Assembly (NCBI GenBank): GCA_947447825.1
Contig: CANFLL010000019.1
Location: 1 to 52,477 of the forward strand
DNA: 52,477 nt
DNA from: Chitinophagaceae bacterium
GTDB lineage: Bacteria; Bacteroidota; Bacteroidia; Chitinophagales; Chitinophagaceae
Direction: 5' to 3'
Shown: positions 33,708-43,754 of the stretch, one piece after another
Numbering within the stretch: position 1 is the first letter of the stretch
Layout of the letters: each line of letters begins with the position of its first letter
Notes under the pieces: model-generated
What the model was told of the DNA's origin: nothing
The model's input: the letters and a program-made list of their open reading frames with translations, nothing else
Databases searched by the model: none
Made by a program: the position numbers and the translations under genes

Positions 33708-36700
33708 CTATCTTAATAAAACCACAGAGCCACCATGTGGATGTGCCTTTCCTTTATAATCTACCCCATCAGTCATCCAGATATAGGTTCCAGGATCGGC
33801 AGGTTGCCCCTGAATAGTGCCATCCCAACCAACACCAATTTGATTTGTGCTGAAAACTAACTGACCAGAACGATTAAATACCCTGAAGAACCCAAAATGA
33901 GTGATACCAATTGGGAATGGTATCAATTTATCGTTCTTTCCATCACCATTTGGTGAAAATGCAGTAGGCACTAATATGTCTGGTTGGGTTCTGTAGAAAT
34001 CAATATCAATACTTGCCTTAGCCTTACACTTTGCGGCATTAGTAGCGGTAACAGTGTAAGTAGTTTTAGTTGGATTAGGCAATGGCAACACCGGCAACAA
34101 AATAGGCCTAGACGTATCTGGATCATTTAGATAAGTAATAGGAAACCAAGAATAATCTAAATGTGCCTTGTAAGCAGTATCAGTTACGTAAGCTAGCATT
34201 ATCAACGAATCGCCAGGTGTTAACCTAGTAGATGTATCACTACCTACATGGATGCCAATAGCAAAGTTTGGCAATACATTAACTGTAACTGTGTCTGAAA
34301 CAGACTTAGTACAATATGAATTATCAGACACCGTAACTACAAACTTAGTAGTATCTCTAGGATTAACTACTATACTTTTAAGTGTATTAGAACCTGAAAT
34401 TGAATCCACAGGAGTCCATGTAATGTTTGGTGAGATGGTATTAACAGTCAACTTAGTATCAGCTCCATAACAAATCGTAGTTTCTTTATTACGTGGAGAT
34501 GTAATGATAACACTCGGATAGCGAGCAGCATAAATGGTAACAGTATCTGTTGTAGGGCAATTAGAGGCATTTGCTACTACTACATATTGGGTAATATTAC
34601 CAGTGGGTTTAACCCAAACAGACTTAGTGTTAGTAATGCCATTTACGAAAGTATTGTTCGGCACATCCGTTTCACTCCAAGCATATTCTCCTGCTTTGCT
34701 TATTGGTGTTAATTGAATACTATCTTTCTTACACATATTGATGGTACGAGGGTTTAATGTAACACCAATGGTATCCATCACCTGAATAACGCTATAGGCA
34801 GTATCCTTACAACCATCAGTAGTGGTGTAAATAGCTGTTATGCTATCCTTGCCAACAGCCGCTTTTTTAGGATTAAAAGATACGCCACTTACACCAGCAC
34901 CAGAATAAGTAAATGCACCAGCAAGACCAGAAGTTTCTTTTGCAGGTATGAAATCCCTTGGCGAAGCATTTGCACAAATAAAGACTTGATTAGCAAAAGT
35001 TACCACTGGCGTTCCATGAACAGTGATTGTTTGAGAATATACATCGAAACAAGTTGTACCAGAATAAGCCGTTAACTTGATGGTATAAGATTTATCAGCA
35101 GAAAGCTCAGGGTATTTATGTGTGTAGATTTTAAACTTGCCAGTAGCACCATTAGAAGGCGAAACTGAATCAACCTCCACAACGGTAGGTTTGCCTACAA
35201 CATCCCAAACAATTTCCACTTTTTTAATTGTTCCTAATGCAATACGAGAAGTATCTTTTATCTGAATAGGAAGATTGCTACAGATGCTAGTGCCAACAAT
35301 TTCGAAACTAGGGATTGGTTTTGAACCTGCAATTTCGAATATTCTAGTTGAGGTTGCCTTGCACCCATTAGATGCCGAAACAGTTTCCGCCACCGTATAA
35401 GATCCAACGCCAGCAGCAGTGTAATCGTGTTGCGCATTCTGATCTGCCGAAACATTATTTGCATTAGAAGCAGCATCGCCAAAGTTCCATGCAAACTTAA
35501 ATGGCATTAAAGAAGCATCTGTAATGGTAGATGTATCAGTAAATGTTACATTTCCACCACCCAAACAACTACTAGGCAGTCTGAAGCCTGCAACAGGTAT
35601 TGGGCTAATTTTTACAACCGTAAAAGTATCAGCCTTACAACCTTGGTCGGTAATTACAGACAGTTTTACGGTGTAAGCATTCACTGCACTAAACTTATGC
35701 TTAGGATTTTGAACAGTATCAGTTGGCGCATCAGCAAAATCCCAGTTCCATTTAACAATTTTTTGCCCATTAGCAGCAGTACTTGCATCTGTGAAGACAG
35801 TAGAATCACCGAAACAGATGTTATTAGTAACAGGTGTAATGATAGCGGTAGGTTTTTCGTAAACAGTGTTAACATTTTGACTAACATCTGCCGAACACCC
35901 GAATCTGTTGGTAGCTGTAAGCTTAACTGTATATCCTGCACTAGGCTTAGGTGGTGTATAAGTATGTGTACCATCTGTGGTGGTTGCTGAATTATTTAAA
36001 CCACTAGTAGGCTCGCCAAAATCCCATGAGTATTTATAAGGAGCAAAACCTGTTGCTGCATCACTAGTATTGGTAAAGACAGTGCTACCTGGCAAACAAA
36101 CACCACCAAAGGTGAAATTAGGTTTAGGTAAAGTAGAAACATAAACTGAATCAGTAAACACATTACTAGCACAAGTAGGTGTACCTGCCGTGAACACCTG
36201 TAAGGTTATTATATGCTTTCCAGAAGTTGTGTAAGTGTGGGTAGGATTTTGCAAGGTGGATGTATTATCAGAACTAGTAGTTTCGCCAAAATCCCATTTC
36301 CAACTTGCTGCATTAACTGAACTATCTGTAAAAGAAACAGCAGCATTTGTACATATTGTATCTAAATCCTTAACAAATTTTGCTTTAAGACTTAGTGATA
36401 AATCGAAAGAAACACTATCTATTGAAGAACACCCTACACTATTGATGGTCGTTAATGTTGGTGTATATTGATTCAAACTTGGATACTTGTGGGGATTTAA
36501 CGTAGGGTTAGGACTAACTGGATTTATTGATGAATCTTTCGTTCCGTCTCTAAAATCCCAAATCCACTTAACGATAGAACCATCCGTAGAAGAAGAGCTA
36601 TCAGTGAAAAGAACTTCTGGTTTGCCACAACCTGCTGGCACTGCTGTGAAATTAATATTGTCTGAACTTACCTGAACATAGATAGTTTGAGCATCAATGC

Positions 36701-39700
36701 CAGCACAATCACTTGCAAATGTTCCATGCGCCGTTGCAGTAATTGGATAAAACCCATTATCACTAAATGACATTCCCACAGGGCAAGTATAAACATAAAA
36801 AGTTTGTCCATTAACTACTATTACTCCACTTGTATCTGCATATTTACTACTGCTTATCGGTCCTGTGAACACAGTATCACTAGGGGAAATGTTTGCATTT
36901 GTAGGCGTACTCCAAACAATGCTATCAACTTGTGAAGGCAAATAAGGCAAAGCTATTTGAAGGCTAACAGCATTGTTTTTACAGGTATGAACTACAGAAC
37001 TTGATGTATCTGTGCCATGAGGATTACGAATAACCTTTACTGATGATAGGTTATTAATAGCAGTCCCTGCATTGTAACCATAGCTTTCGCCAACCCCAAG
37101 ACCGTAGGCAACTGCATTAAACCCGACAGTTGATGATAGTGTATGTGTTGCAGCGGTAGTAACCCAGAACGTTGCCACTGAGTAGTTTGTGTCTTGAGGA
37201 TGGTGTTTAAAAGCTGTTGCCATTGGAACTGGTTTATTACTTGCAGAAAAAGAAGCACAACTGCTATTATCCTTGGTAGAACAAGCTACTGTTGCAACTC
37301 CTATATCAGCAGTATTTTTGCCATCAAGTGTAAAACCAGCAACACCAGAATTTGGAATTATCACATTTATATAACTAGCACAGTTACCGATAGTCCCATT
37401 TGCTAATGCGGGAATATTACCAGTAGTTTTAAATGGTGCGGAATAGACTGTCGCACTAGTTATTGACTGTTGAATTGGACTTAAAATCATCATTTCAGGG
37501 CCTCCATTAACAGCAGGCGCATTACAACTTGGTGTTGTAATGAATTGACAAACACTAATAGGTTTATCACCTTCTATCAATAAAGGCTGAGTTGATTCAT
37601 ATTCATAAAAAATACCACTAGTAAAATTCGAAGCCCCAAGTTTTACCTTGTTAACCTTAACACTCGTGCTTGCATCGCTAATATAAATCCTGTAATAATT
37701 TGTTATTTCAGTTTTTGTTGAATAGGTTAAATATTTTGTACCCCAAGCAACTGATGGAAACATTTGTTGAATCAAATGGTCAGAACCAGAATTTGCGCTA
37801 CAACCTGTTGGATTTACAAAACCTCTACCAAAACCACCAAATACCGCAATTTTTTTATCACAACTAGTTTTTACTATTGTTCCACTTAAATCTAGTCCTA
37901 CATCTCCAGCAGCAAAACCTCCCATCGCATTAAAAACCTGCCCTTTATTCAATACTATCTTGTAAGGAGCATCAGTTTTTTCTGATCTTGGAGAGTAAGC
38001 TGTGTTTGATGCTGTTGTTGGTTTAGAGTTAAATAAAGAAGTAGTGCTAGAATCTAAAATTGGTTGAGTTGGCCAAAAACTAACTTCTGTATTATCATCC
38101 TTAGCAATTACAAAAAAGAATGAGTTAGGATTACTATTATTGGTTGTTCCCCCATAAGCTTGCACTGTGTAAGCTGAATTCCAAGTATTACTTGGAAACA
38201 GCATTGCTCCTGCGGCAGAATTAGAAGTAGTATATGTATGTAAAAAAGCAGCTACCGGAACAGAGTTATCCGAATAAATATGAATTGCCTTATTACTAAC
38301 ACCTGTTTTATATAAGCGAGAATCTGGCAATCCTGCATCATTGGTATTACTTTTTGGGTCACCAGTAGGGAAATCAGTAAATTCATGTACTGAATTTGCT
38401 GGAATAGGGAAACTTTTTGAGTATCCTGCATTTGGTAACTCCACATGAACTGTTGCTTCCTGATTGCCAGTAGAAACATAAATAGACATTTTAGCTTCAG
38501 CTGCATCACCTGCATTTCTACTCATTTTTTCCTCATACCCAAACCCAGTCCAAAAGTCTGTTCCCATGTTAGAGAGTTTATCGGGGGACGGTATGATATT
38601 TCCGGAAATATTAAAAACATCAGCATCACTAGGATCAACTAGAGAACAACTGTGTGTAATTGTTGCTGGGAATGAGCCATAATTACCAGTTAAAAATTTA
38701 ACATATACTGTCTTTGTAAAGTGAGTTCCTTTAAAGCTATAATTTATGCTATTTCCTGGATTAGAAGAAAAATTTGAAGAAAAGGAAATGACATAACCAG
38801 TAGTAGAGGAAAGTCCAACAGTGACAGTTCCGCCAGATGCAGGAAAATTATCCGAAGTCAATGTGTAGCTAACAATTGGAGCTTTTGAACCATAAATAAT
38901 ATTTCCAAAATCCTGCATATTAGGAATTGCAGTTAAGGATGGAACAGGTGCACTTGTAGTAAATGATTCTATATTTCCGCAACTTGTGCCAGTACCATTT
39001 TTTGCACAAGCTTGATAATAGTATTGGGTATTGGGTTTTAAAAGACTTAATCTAACAGAGTATGAAGTCCCTATTGCAGGATTAGGATTAGGTGTAGCTG
39101 TGCTAAATGTTGCCAATGTTTTATCTGTTCCATATTTAATATACTCATACTTAATTGAAAGCCCACCACTATCAACGATTACCCCTCCAACTGTTGCCCT
39201 ATTTGAACCAACATTTGTTGCTTTGATAGTGGAATCCTTAGGAGGTTCTGTCGGATCTGTATTGAATATTAGGTCATTCCCATAGATTGTATCAATTGGA
39301 GTCACCAGATAAGCTCTTATATGATAAGTTTTACCTGCCGTTAATCCCTTAATATTTGTTGCGTTAATTGAATTGATTACCCCATTTGCACCATCAGTTG
39401 TAAAGTCAGAAGTTGCAATACTTGGGTTAACATTCTGATTCCAAGTTACACCAGAAATTGTTGGGCTTTGATATGTGTTTAAAGCATCATAATCATATTT
39501 ACCTGTTCCAATTCCAGCATATTTGCCAACATTGGAAGGAGTACCGGTCGTAATTGTAGGAACTTTGGCAGCGGCTTGTACTGTGCCATAGAAAGTTACA
39601 TTAGCTAAAGTAAAATATTCGGTCTTTAAAGCTCCATTTGTACTATATATACACAATCGAACCTTATAAGTGTGTTGTTTAGTTGTTAAGTAACTATTTA

Positions 39701-40232
39701 AATAGAAAGGAATATTCAGTTTACCAAAATTGATTGTAGCCGCAGCTGTTAAAGGAATAATTTGCTGATCTGCCAGTGGCTTCCATTCTCCAACTCCATC
39801 AATTTGATAGTAGGGTTTAACGGACAAAGTTGCAGTTCCTGTTACAGTAGGAGCTACATCATCTAATGTTAATCCGTTAATAATAATGTCTTTACCAGCC
39901 AAAGAAAATAGTTCAAAATCGAGGGAGTGAGCAGAATCTAAAGTATTTGGATAAGTAGGCCATGCTTTACCTTGCTTTAATTTCAAACCAGTTGAAGAAG
40001 GTTGTACCTTACTAAATAATCTATTAAAAGTATCGGAAGGGTTTACAGGTCTTGTGGTTATGCCAGCTAAGGGTGTAGTTGATGCGAAAGCATTTCCTGT
40101 TTTTACTTGCAGTAATGGCCATTTTGCCAGAACCGTTTGCGCCTGTGCTGTGCCTGAAAACAACATTAATAAAAGAACAAAACAAACAACAAATGGCAAA
40201 CTAACAAAAAACAAAAAGGAACTCTTTTTCAT
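33708..40232 (-). CDS. Giant surface protein: PKD repeats and gliding-motility-type C-terminal domain
   Basis: A protein of 2174 residues from ATG 40232, chosen because a signal peptide follows (MKKSSFLFFVSLPFVVCF, cleavage after QAQ); an upstream ATG at 40292 would add 20 residues. In order it has a beta-rich N-terminal region, fibronectin-type repeats (about 230-450), an IgGFc-binding-like domain (about 560-1000, beginning LSNMGTDFWTGFGYEEKMSR), about six PKD domains (recognisable WxWDFG or WxFGD cores such as SWKWDFGETTSS), further immunoglobulin-like repeats, and a gliding-motility-associated C-terminal tail beginning FSPNGDGKNDKL. The tail directs type IX secretion. It is a probable adhesin or mobile surface protein. 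Confidence 0.92.
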   Translation of the reverse strand: MKKSSFLFFVSLPFVVCFVLLLMLFSGTAQAQTVLAKWPLLQVKTGNAFASTTPLAGITTRPVNPSDTFNRLFSKVQPSSTGLKLKQGKAWPTYPNTLDSAHSLDFELFSLAGKDIIINGLTLDDVAPTVTGTATLSVKPYYQIDGVGEWKPLADQQIIPLTAAATINFGKLNIPFYLNSYLTTKQHTYKVRLCIYSTNGALKTEYFTLANVTFYGTVQAAAKVPTITTGTPSNVGKYAGIGTGKYDYDALNTYQSPTISGVTWNQNVNPSIATSDFTTDGANGVINSINATNIKGLTAGKTYHIRAYLVTPIDTIYGNDLIFNTDPTEPPKDSTIKATNVGSNRATVGGVIVDSGGLSIKYEYIKYGTDKTLATFSTATPNPNPAIGTSYSVRLSLLKPNTQYYYQACAKNGTGTSCGNIESFTTSAPVPSLTAIPNMQDFGNIIYGSKAPIVSYTLTSDNFPASGGTVTVGLSSTTGYVISFSSNFSSNPGNSINYSFKGTHFTKTVYVKFLTGNYGSFPATITHSCSLVDPSDADVFNISGNIIPSPDKLSNMGTDFWTGFGYEEKMSRNAGDAAEAKMSIYVSTGNQEATVHVELPNAGYSKSFPIPANSVHEFTDFPTGDPKSNTNDAGLPDSRLYKTGVSNKAIHIYSDNSVPVAAFLHTYTTSNSAAGAMLFPSNTWNSAYTVQAYGGTTNNSNPNSFFFVIAKDDNTEVSFWPTQPILDSSTTSLFNSKPTTASNTAYSPRSEKTDAPYKIVLNKGQVFNAMGGFAAGDVGLDLSGTIVKTSCDKKIAVFGGFGRGFVNPTGCSANSGSDHLIQQMFPSVAWGTKYLTYSTKTEITNYYRIYISDASTSVKVNKVKLGASNFTSGIFYEYESTQPLLIEGDKPISVCQFITTPSCNAPAVNGGPEMMILSPIQQSITSATVYSAPFKTTGNIPALANGTIGNCASYINVIIPNSGVAGFTLDGKNTADIGVATVACSTKDNSSCASFSASNKPVPMATAFKHHPQDTNYSVATFWVTTAATHTLSSTVGFNAVAYGLGVGESYGYNAGTAINNLSSVKVIRNPHGTDTSSSVVHTCKNNAVSLQIALPYLPSQVDSIVWSTPTNANISPSDTVFTGPISSSKYADTSGVIVVNGQTFYVYTCPVGMSFSDNGFYPITATAHGTFASDCAGIDAQTIYVQVSSDNINFTAVPAGCGKPEVLFTDSSSSTDGSIVKWIWDFRDGTKDSSINPVSPNPTLNPHKYPSLNQYTPTLTTINSVGCSSIDSVSFDLSLSLKAKFVKDLDTICTNAAVSFTDSSVNAASWKWDFGETTSSDNTSTLQNPTHTYTTSGKHIITLQVFTAGTPTCASNVFTDSVYVSTLPKPNFTFGGVCLPGSTVFTNTSDAATGFAPYKYSWDFGEPTSGLNNSATTTDGTHTYTPPKPSAGYTVKLTATNRFGCSADVSQNVNTVYEKPTAIITPVTNNICFGDSTVFTDASTAANGQKIVKWNWDFADAPTDTVQNPKHKFSAVNAYTVKLSVITDQGCKADTFTVVKISPIPVAGFRLPSSCLGGGNVTFTDTSTITDASLMPFKFAWNFGDAASNANNVSADQNAQHDYTAAGVGSYTVAETVSASNGCKATSTRIFEIAGSKPIPSFEIVGTSICSNLPIQIKDTSRIALGTIKKVEIVWDVVGKPTVVEVDSVSPSNGATGKFKIYTHKYPELSADKSYTIKLTAYSGTTCFDVYSQTITVHGTPVVTFANQVFICANASPRDFIPAKETSGLAGAFTYSGAGVSGVSFNPKKAAVGKDSITAIYTTTDGCKDTAYSVIQVMDTIGVTLNPRTINMCKKDSIQLTPISKAGEYAWSETDVPNNTFVNGITNTKSVWVKPTGNITQYVVVANASNCPTTDTVTIYAARYPSVIITSPRNKETTICYGADTKLTVNTISPNITWTPVDSISGSNTLKSIVVNPRDTTKFVVTVSDNSYCTKSVSDTVTVNVLPNFAIGIHVGSDTSTRLTPGDSLIMLAYVTDTAYKAHLDYSWFPITYLNDPDTSRPILLPVLPLPNPTKTTYTVTATNAAKCKAKASIDIDFYRTQPDILVPTAFSPNGDGKNDKLIPFPIGITHFGFFRVFNRSGQLVFSTNQIGVGWDGTIQGQPADPGTYIWMTDGVDYKGKAHPHGGSVVLLR

Positions 40233-40610
40233 ATAGCGAAGCATTAAAATTTTTGCGAATATAATTGAATAGAAGCTTAGTAATTGTTTCAATACCCATA
40301 GAATATTTAGTACAACTTATAGCCCTTCATCAATCTTTTTTAATTAAATTACATTTTACTACTAATAACTTAAAATAATTAGCGGCTAAATTAAATAGCT
40401 AGGCAAAACAAGCATCCTGCCCTATCCTGCGGTTTCGTTAAAAGTTTCGTAACGAACAAATGTATTAGCGAAAAAACGCATGTAAAATGAGTATCATTAT
40501 CGTAGGAGGTAGCAAGTAATGTATAAAAAGCAAAAGCATCCGTTTTGTAGTTCTACCCCAAAACGAATGCTTCACTAAGAATCACCTCTTAACTAAATGT
40601 TTCCTCAACC
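40233..40610. other. Intergenic region between giant surface protein and DPP-IV genes
   Basis: About 380 bp with no gene I can support. It contains a hairpin (40534-40547 with 40559-40572; AAGCAT-c-CGTTTTG facing CAAAACGAATGCTT) that may terminate the DPP-IV gene, and AT-rich sequence likely to include the giant-gene promoter, which I could not place. Confidence 0.55.
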
Positions 40611-42779
40611 CTATCTTCCTCCACCAGGGCAGTGTTCCTTTAAGTATTTAGTATAAGTAACCGATAAATGCAGCCTTGTACCTGCACCTTCGCTAATGCT
40701 GTGTGTGCGGTTTGGATAACTCATAAACTGAAAATATTTTCCAAACTTCACCAACTGATTCACCAACATTTCCGAGTTTTGATAATGCACATTATCGTCG
40801 CCAGTACCATGAATCAACAATAAATTACCCTTCAATCCGCTTGCATAGGTAATAGCAGATGCCTTTATATAATCGTCTTTATTTTCTTGTGGCAAGCCCA
40901 TATAACGTTCTTCGTAAATGTTATCGTAACTAAGGCGATAAGCTACAGGCGCAATAGCAATGCCTGTTTGGTAAATATCAGGGTATTGAAACAACAGATT
41001 TAGTGTGGTAGAGCCTCCCCCACTCCATCCCCAAACTGCTATGCGGCTAGTATCTACATACTTCCATTGGCGTATTTTTTTGGCAGCCATTGCTTGGTCG
41101 TGAATATTTAATATACCAACTTTTTTATAAATACTCTTGCGCCATTCAGCACCCTTTGGCGACGGAGTTCCGCGTCCATCCAAACTTATCTGAATATATC
41201 CATCTGCGGGCATATCGCCATAATACAAAAAGTTGCCCGCATTGCCATAACTATCAGAAACAGTAGTAGCACCCGGCTCGGTATAAACATAAAACACCAC
41301 CGGATACTTTTTAGTACTATCAAAATTGGTTGGTTTTATCATCCACCCATCCATCGTAACATTATCGTCGGTAGTAACCTGAATCATCTCCACATTTCCC
41401 TTCTTATTCTTTTTACTTTTCTCTTCACTCTGTTTAATCACCTTATGATCTGGCAAACTCACCCATTCATCTTTAGGGGAAATAGTATGACTAGAAAAAT
41501 GATGTGTAGCAAATAATCCATTAGTCGAAACTTCATAATTGTGCGTTCCCTTCTCTCCCACCGGCGATAGCATTTCTGCTTTGCCTTTACCACTCATCGA
41601 TACCCTAAACAAATATTGTTGCGTGGCATTATTGGGCGAAGCAGTGTAATAAATAAAGCCATGTTCTTTATCTACCGCTTCAAGAGTAATCATATCGTAG
41701 TTGCCTTTGGTAATCAAGGTCTCTTTTTTACCATCATCCGAAATTAGGTAGATGTGCCTCCATCCGTCCTTTTCGCTCACCCAAACAAATGCTTTATCAT
41801 TGTTTACAAAGTCCCAACCAATGGGATTATCGTCATCCCAACGGCTTTTTATATCAATCCAAGCCTTATTAGTTTCAGTATAAATGCTCTTTGCCTCACC
41901 CGTTGCAGGGTTTGCCAAATAGATAATACTCTCATTTTGTTTCCTATTAAGCTGTTGCAAAATCAATTGATTGTTAGGTGTCCACTCCATTCTAGGTATA
42001 TAATGTTGCACAGCATCACCTGGCACTTTCATCCAGACAGTTTTTGCAGCAGCTATGTTTACCACACCAATTTTGCAAGAAGAAGGATCCTCACCCACCT
42101 TTGGATATTCTACGGGTTTGGTAAATGAGTAAATACTATCGGTATTATCTATCAGCAAAAAGCTTCTGATGTTGGTAGCATCAATCTGCCAATAAGCAAT
42201 CTGATTTCCATCGGCACTCCACCTAAAACCATCCCTGCAACCAAATTCTTCTTCATAAGCCCAATCAAATGTGCCGTTTATTAGTTTATCCGTACCATCA
42301 AAAGTGAGTTGGGTTATTTTATGGTTACCCACTTCTTCTACATATAAATTATGCTTGCTTACGTAGGCAACCTTACTTCCATCGGGCGAAAACTTAGCAA
42401 ACATCAATGAAGCTTCGGGCAACGACTCTCCCAATTGAGACAACTTATCTGTAGTTTTATTATACACCCAATAATCGCCACGGGTTTGGTAACGCCACAC
42501 TTTTTTACTGTTGGTGTAGATGAGTACTTTAGATTCATCTGCACTGAAGAAAAAGTTTTTGATGGATAAATAAACGCCCGAAGGTTTATCGAGTAGATTC
42601 TCTTTGGTAACAATAGTTTTTTTATTGAATGATGGTAGGCCTATTTTTAAAATTGCCCCTTCTTCTTGTTCAAAGTAAGCGTTGCCATCCTTTGCCCATT
42701 TGATGCCTGCATGTTGCGCTTTGGCATGAAGGACTGTAACCAATAAACACATCGAAATAAAGAGAGAAACAATTTTCAT
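40611..42779 (-). CDS. Dipeptidyl peptidase IV family serine peptidase (S9)
   Basis: A 722-residue exported peptidase with a signal peptide (LFISMCLLVTVLHAKAQ), an N-terminal eight-bladed beta-propeller (about 30-480) and a C-terminal alpha/beta-hydrolase. The triad is S586 in GWSGGGS, D661 in HGTGDDNVH and H693 in NRTHS. The substrate N-terminus clamp is visible as WAYEEEFGCRDGFRWS in the propeller. It removes Xaa-Pro or Xaa-Ala dipeptides from peptides outside the cytoplasm. Length matches DPP-IV. It looks monocistronic. Confidence 0.95.
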   Translation of the reverse strand: MKIVSLFISMCLLVTVLHAKAQHAGIKWAKDGNAYFEQEEGAILKIGLPSFNKKTIVTKENLLDKPSGVYLSIKNFFFSADESKVLIYTNSKKVWRYQTRGDYWVYNKTTDKLSQLGESLPEASLMFAKFSPDGSKVAYVSKHNLYVEEVGNHKITQLTFDGTDKLINGTFDWAYEEEFGCRDGFRWSADGNQIAYWQIDATNIRSFLLIDNTDSIYSFTKPVEYPKVGEDPSSCKIGVVNIAAAKTVWMKVPGDAVQHYIPRMEWTPNNQLILQQLNRKQNESIIYLANPATGEAKSIYTETNKAWIDIKSRWDDDNPIGWDFVNNDKAFVWVSEKDGWRHIYLISDDGKKETLITKGNYDMITLEAVDKEHGFIYYTASPNNATQQYLFRVSMSGKGKAEMLSPVGEKGTHNYEVSTNGLFATHHFSSHTISPKDEWVSLPDHKVIKQSEEKSKKNKKGNVEMIQVTTDDNVTMDGWMIKPTNFDSTKKYPVVFYVYTEPGATTVSDSYGNAGNFLYYGDMPADGYIQISLDGRGTPSPKGAEWRKSIYKKVGILNIHDQAMAAKKIRQWKYVDTSRIAVWGWSGGGSTTLNLLFQYPDIYQTGIAIAPVAYRLSYDNIYEERYMGLPQENKDDYIKASAITYASGLKGNLLLIHGTGDDNVHYQNSEMLVNQLVKFGKYFQFMSYPNRTHSISEGAGTRLHLSVTYTKYLKEHCPGGGR

Positions 42780-42835
42780 ATATAAATTTTTGTTTGAAAC
42801 AATAAAAGTAGGGGAATGGTTGATACCTATAAAGC

Positions 42836-43102
42836 TTATTGTATTACCTGAATATTACCCCATCCCTGATAAAAATTTTCATGCCCTAATGCACTCAATG
42901 TATAATAAAGTCGGAATCTACCTACAGGGATAAAGTGAAAAGGTATTGTGCGGGAATCTGTCAGACGCATTAAATCGCCTTGGTTATTATATTTATATAT
43001 GTTGGAAACATCAATTTTATTTGATGAAGAAGAACTTTTATTACAAGCAAAAACAATGATACTTGCAATAATTAATAAGAAAAATTGTTTTGTAGTCATC
43101 AT
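42836..43102 (-). CDS. Small lipoprotein, hypothetical
   Basis: A protein of about 88 residues from ATG 43102 (43099 also possible; an ATG at 43144 would delay the signal peptide). Signal peptide FFLLIIASIIVFAC with a lipobox Cys, then a serine-rich spacer (NKSSSSSN) and a short beta-rich domain (FHFIPVGRFRLYYTLSALGH). It was not recognised. It lies 57 bp from the DPP-IV start on the same strand, so the two may be co-transcribed. Confidence 0.65.
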   Translation of the reverse strand: MMTTKQFFLLIIASIIVFACNKSSSSSNKIDVSNIYKYNNQGDLMRLTDSRTIPFHFIPVGRFRLYYTLSALGHENFYQGWGNIQVIQ

Positions 43103-43179
43103 ATATTTTTTTGTTACCGTACAAATATTATCCATCCCATTCACTTTTCCTAATTATTCAAACGTAAATACACCAAAAG

Positions 43180-43368
43180 TTCACCCTCAACCGTCATTAA
43201 TTCACCTGAGTCAGTGTATGACTCAGGTGAGTGGAACTTAAGTTCACCTGAGTGACACTGCGACTCACCTGAGTTGGGCGATAACTCACCTGAGTCTGAC
43301 GATGACTCACCTGAGTCGCGGTCTGACTCAGGTGAATTTATTTGTGACTCAGGTGAATTTATTGGGGT
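43180..43368. repeat. 21-bp tandem array E (9 units), same core as array C
   Basis: Nine 21-bp units beginning CTCA or TTCA, with core CTCACCTGAGTC or its inverse CTCAGGTGAG; the spacer of 9 bp varies freely. Five units carry TCACCTGAGT exactly, as do four units of array C 21 kb away. On the minus strand the frame is open through the array but has no start codon: a TAA lies just upstream and no ATG intervenes. It lies in the divergent gap between the small-lipoprotein gene and the S41 protease gene. Confidence 0.93.
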
Positions 43369-43732
43369 TTTACCTGATAAAAGTTAGATAAAAGCACAGA
43401 ATTGAACAAAAATTAATCCTTTGTTTACTCATTAACTCAGTAGTATTATTTCTTTTACCTTAATCAGTCGCATTCAAATGCACGTTCCTTTCATAATCTT
43501 CTCCTGTGCATCCTTAAACTAAAACACTCTATTAATTCACCTCTTCTTGTGAATCCTTCTTCACCTAATAAATTTGCTGATTTTAGTATAAATTCATGTT
43601 CCGTGTATTATAAAAGAAGTGCTGTTTATCTCCTTTCAAAAATTTATATCCCCAATTTAAACCTTGATACCATTTACATATAACCTTTGTTAATGCCAAT
43701 CCAATTTTAAAACATTGAATGTGTAATTGCCC
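43369..43732. other. Intergenic stretch upstream of the S41 protease gene
   Basis: About 360 bp, AT-rich, no gene. It ends at the candidate -7 element at 43733-43740. Confidence 0.5.
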
Positions 43733-43740
43733 TACTTTTG
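43733..43740 (+). promoter_or_regulatory. Candidate -7 element for the S41 protease gene
   Basis: TACTTTTG matches TAnnTTTG. Transcription would start near 43744, leaving a leader of about 11 nt to ATG 43755 and arguing against the upstream in-frame start at 43719. A TTTG at the canonical -33 distance was not seen. Confidence 0.45.
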
Positions 43741-43754
43741 GGAATTCTTTCTCT

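Noticed and set aside
22236-43368. CRISPR arrays
   Set aside because: Units are 21 bp in total with 9-11 bp variable parts, far below CRISPR spacer size, and no cas genes are present.
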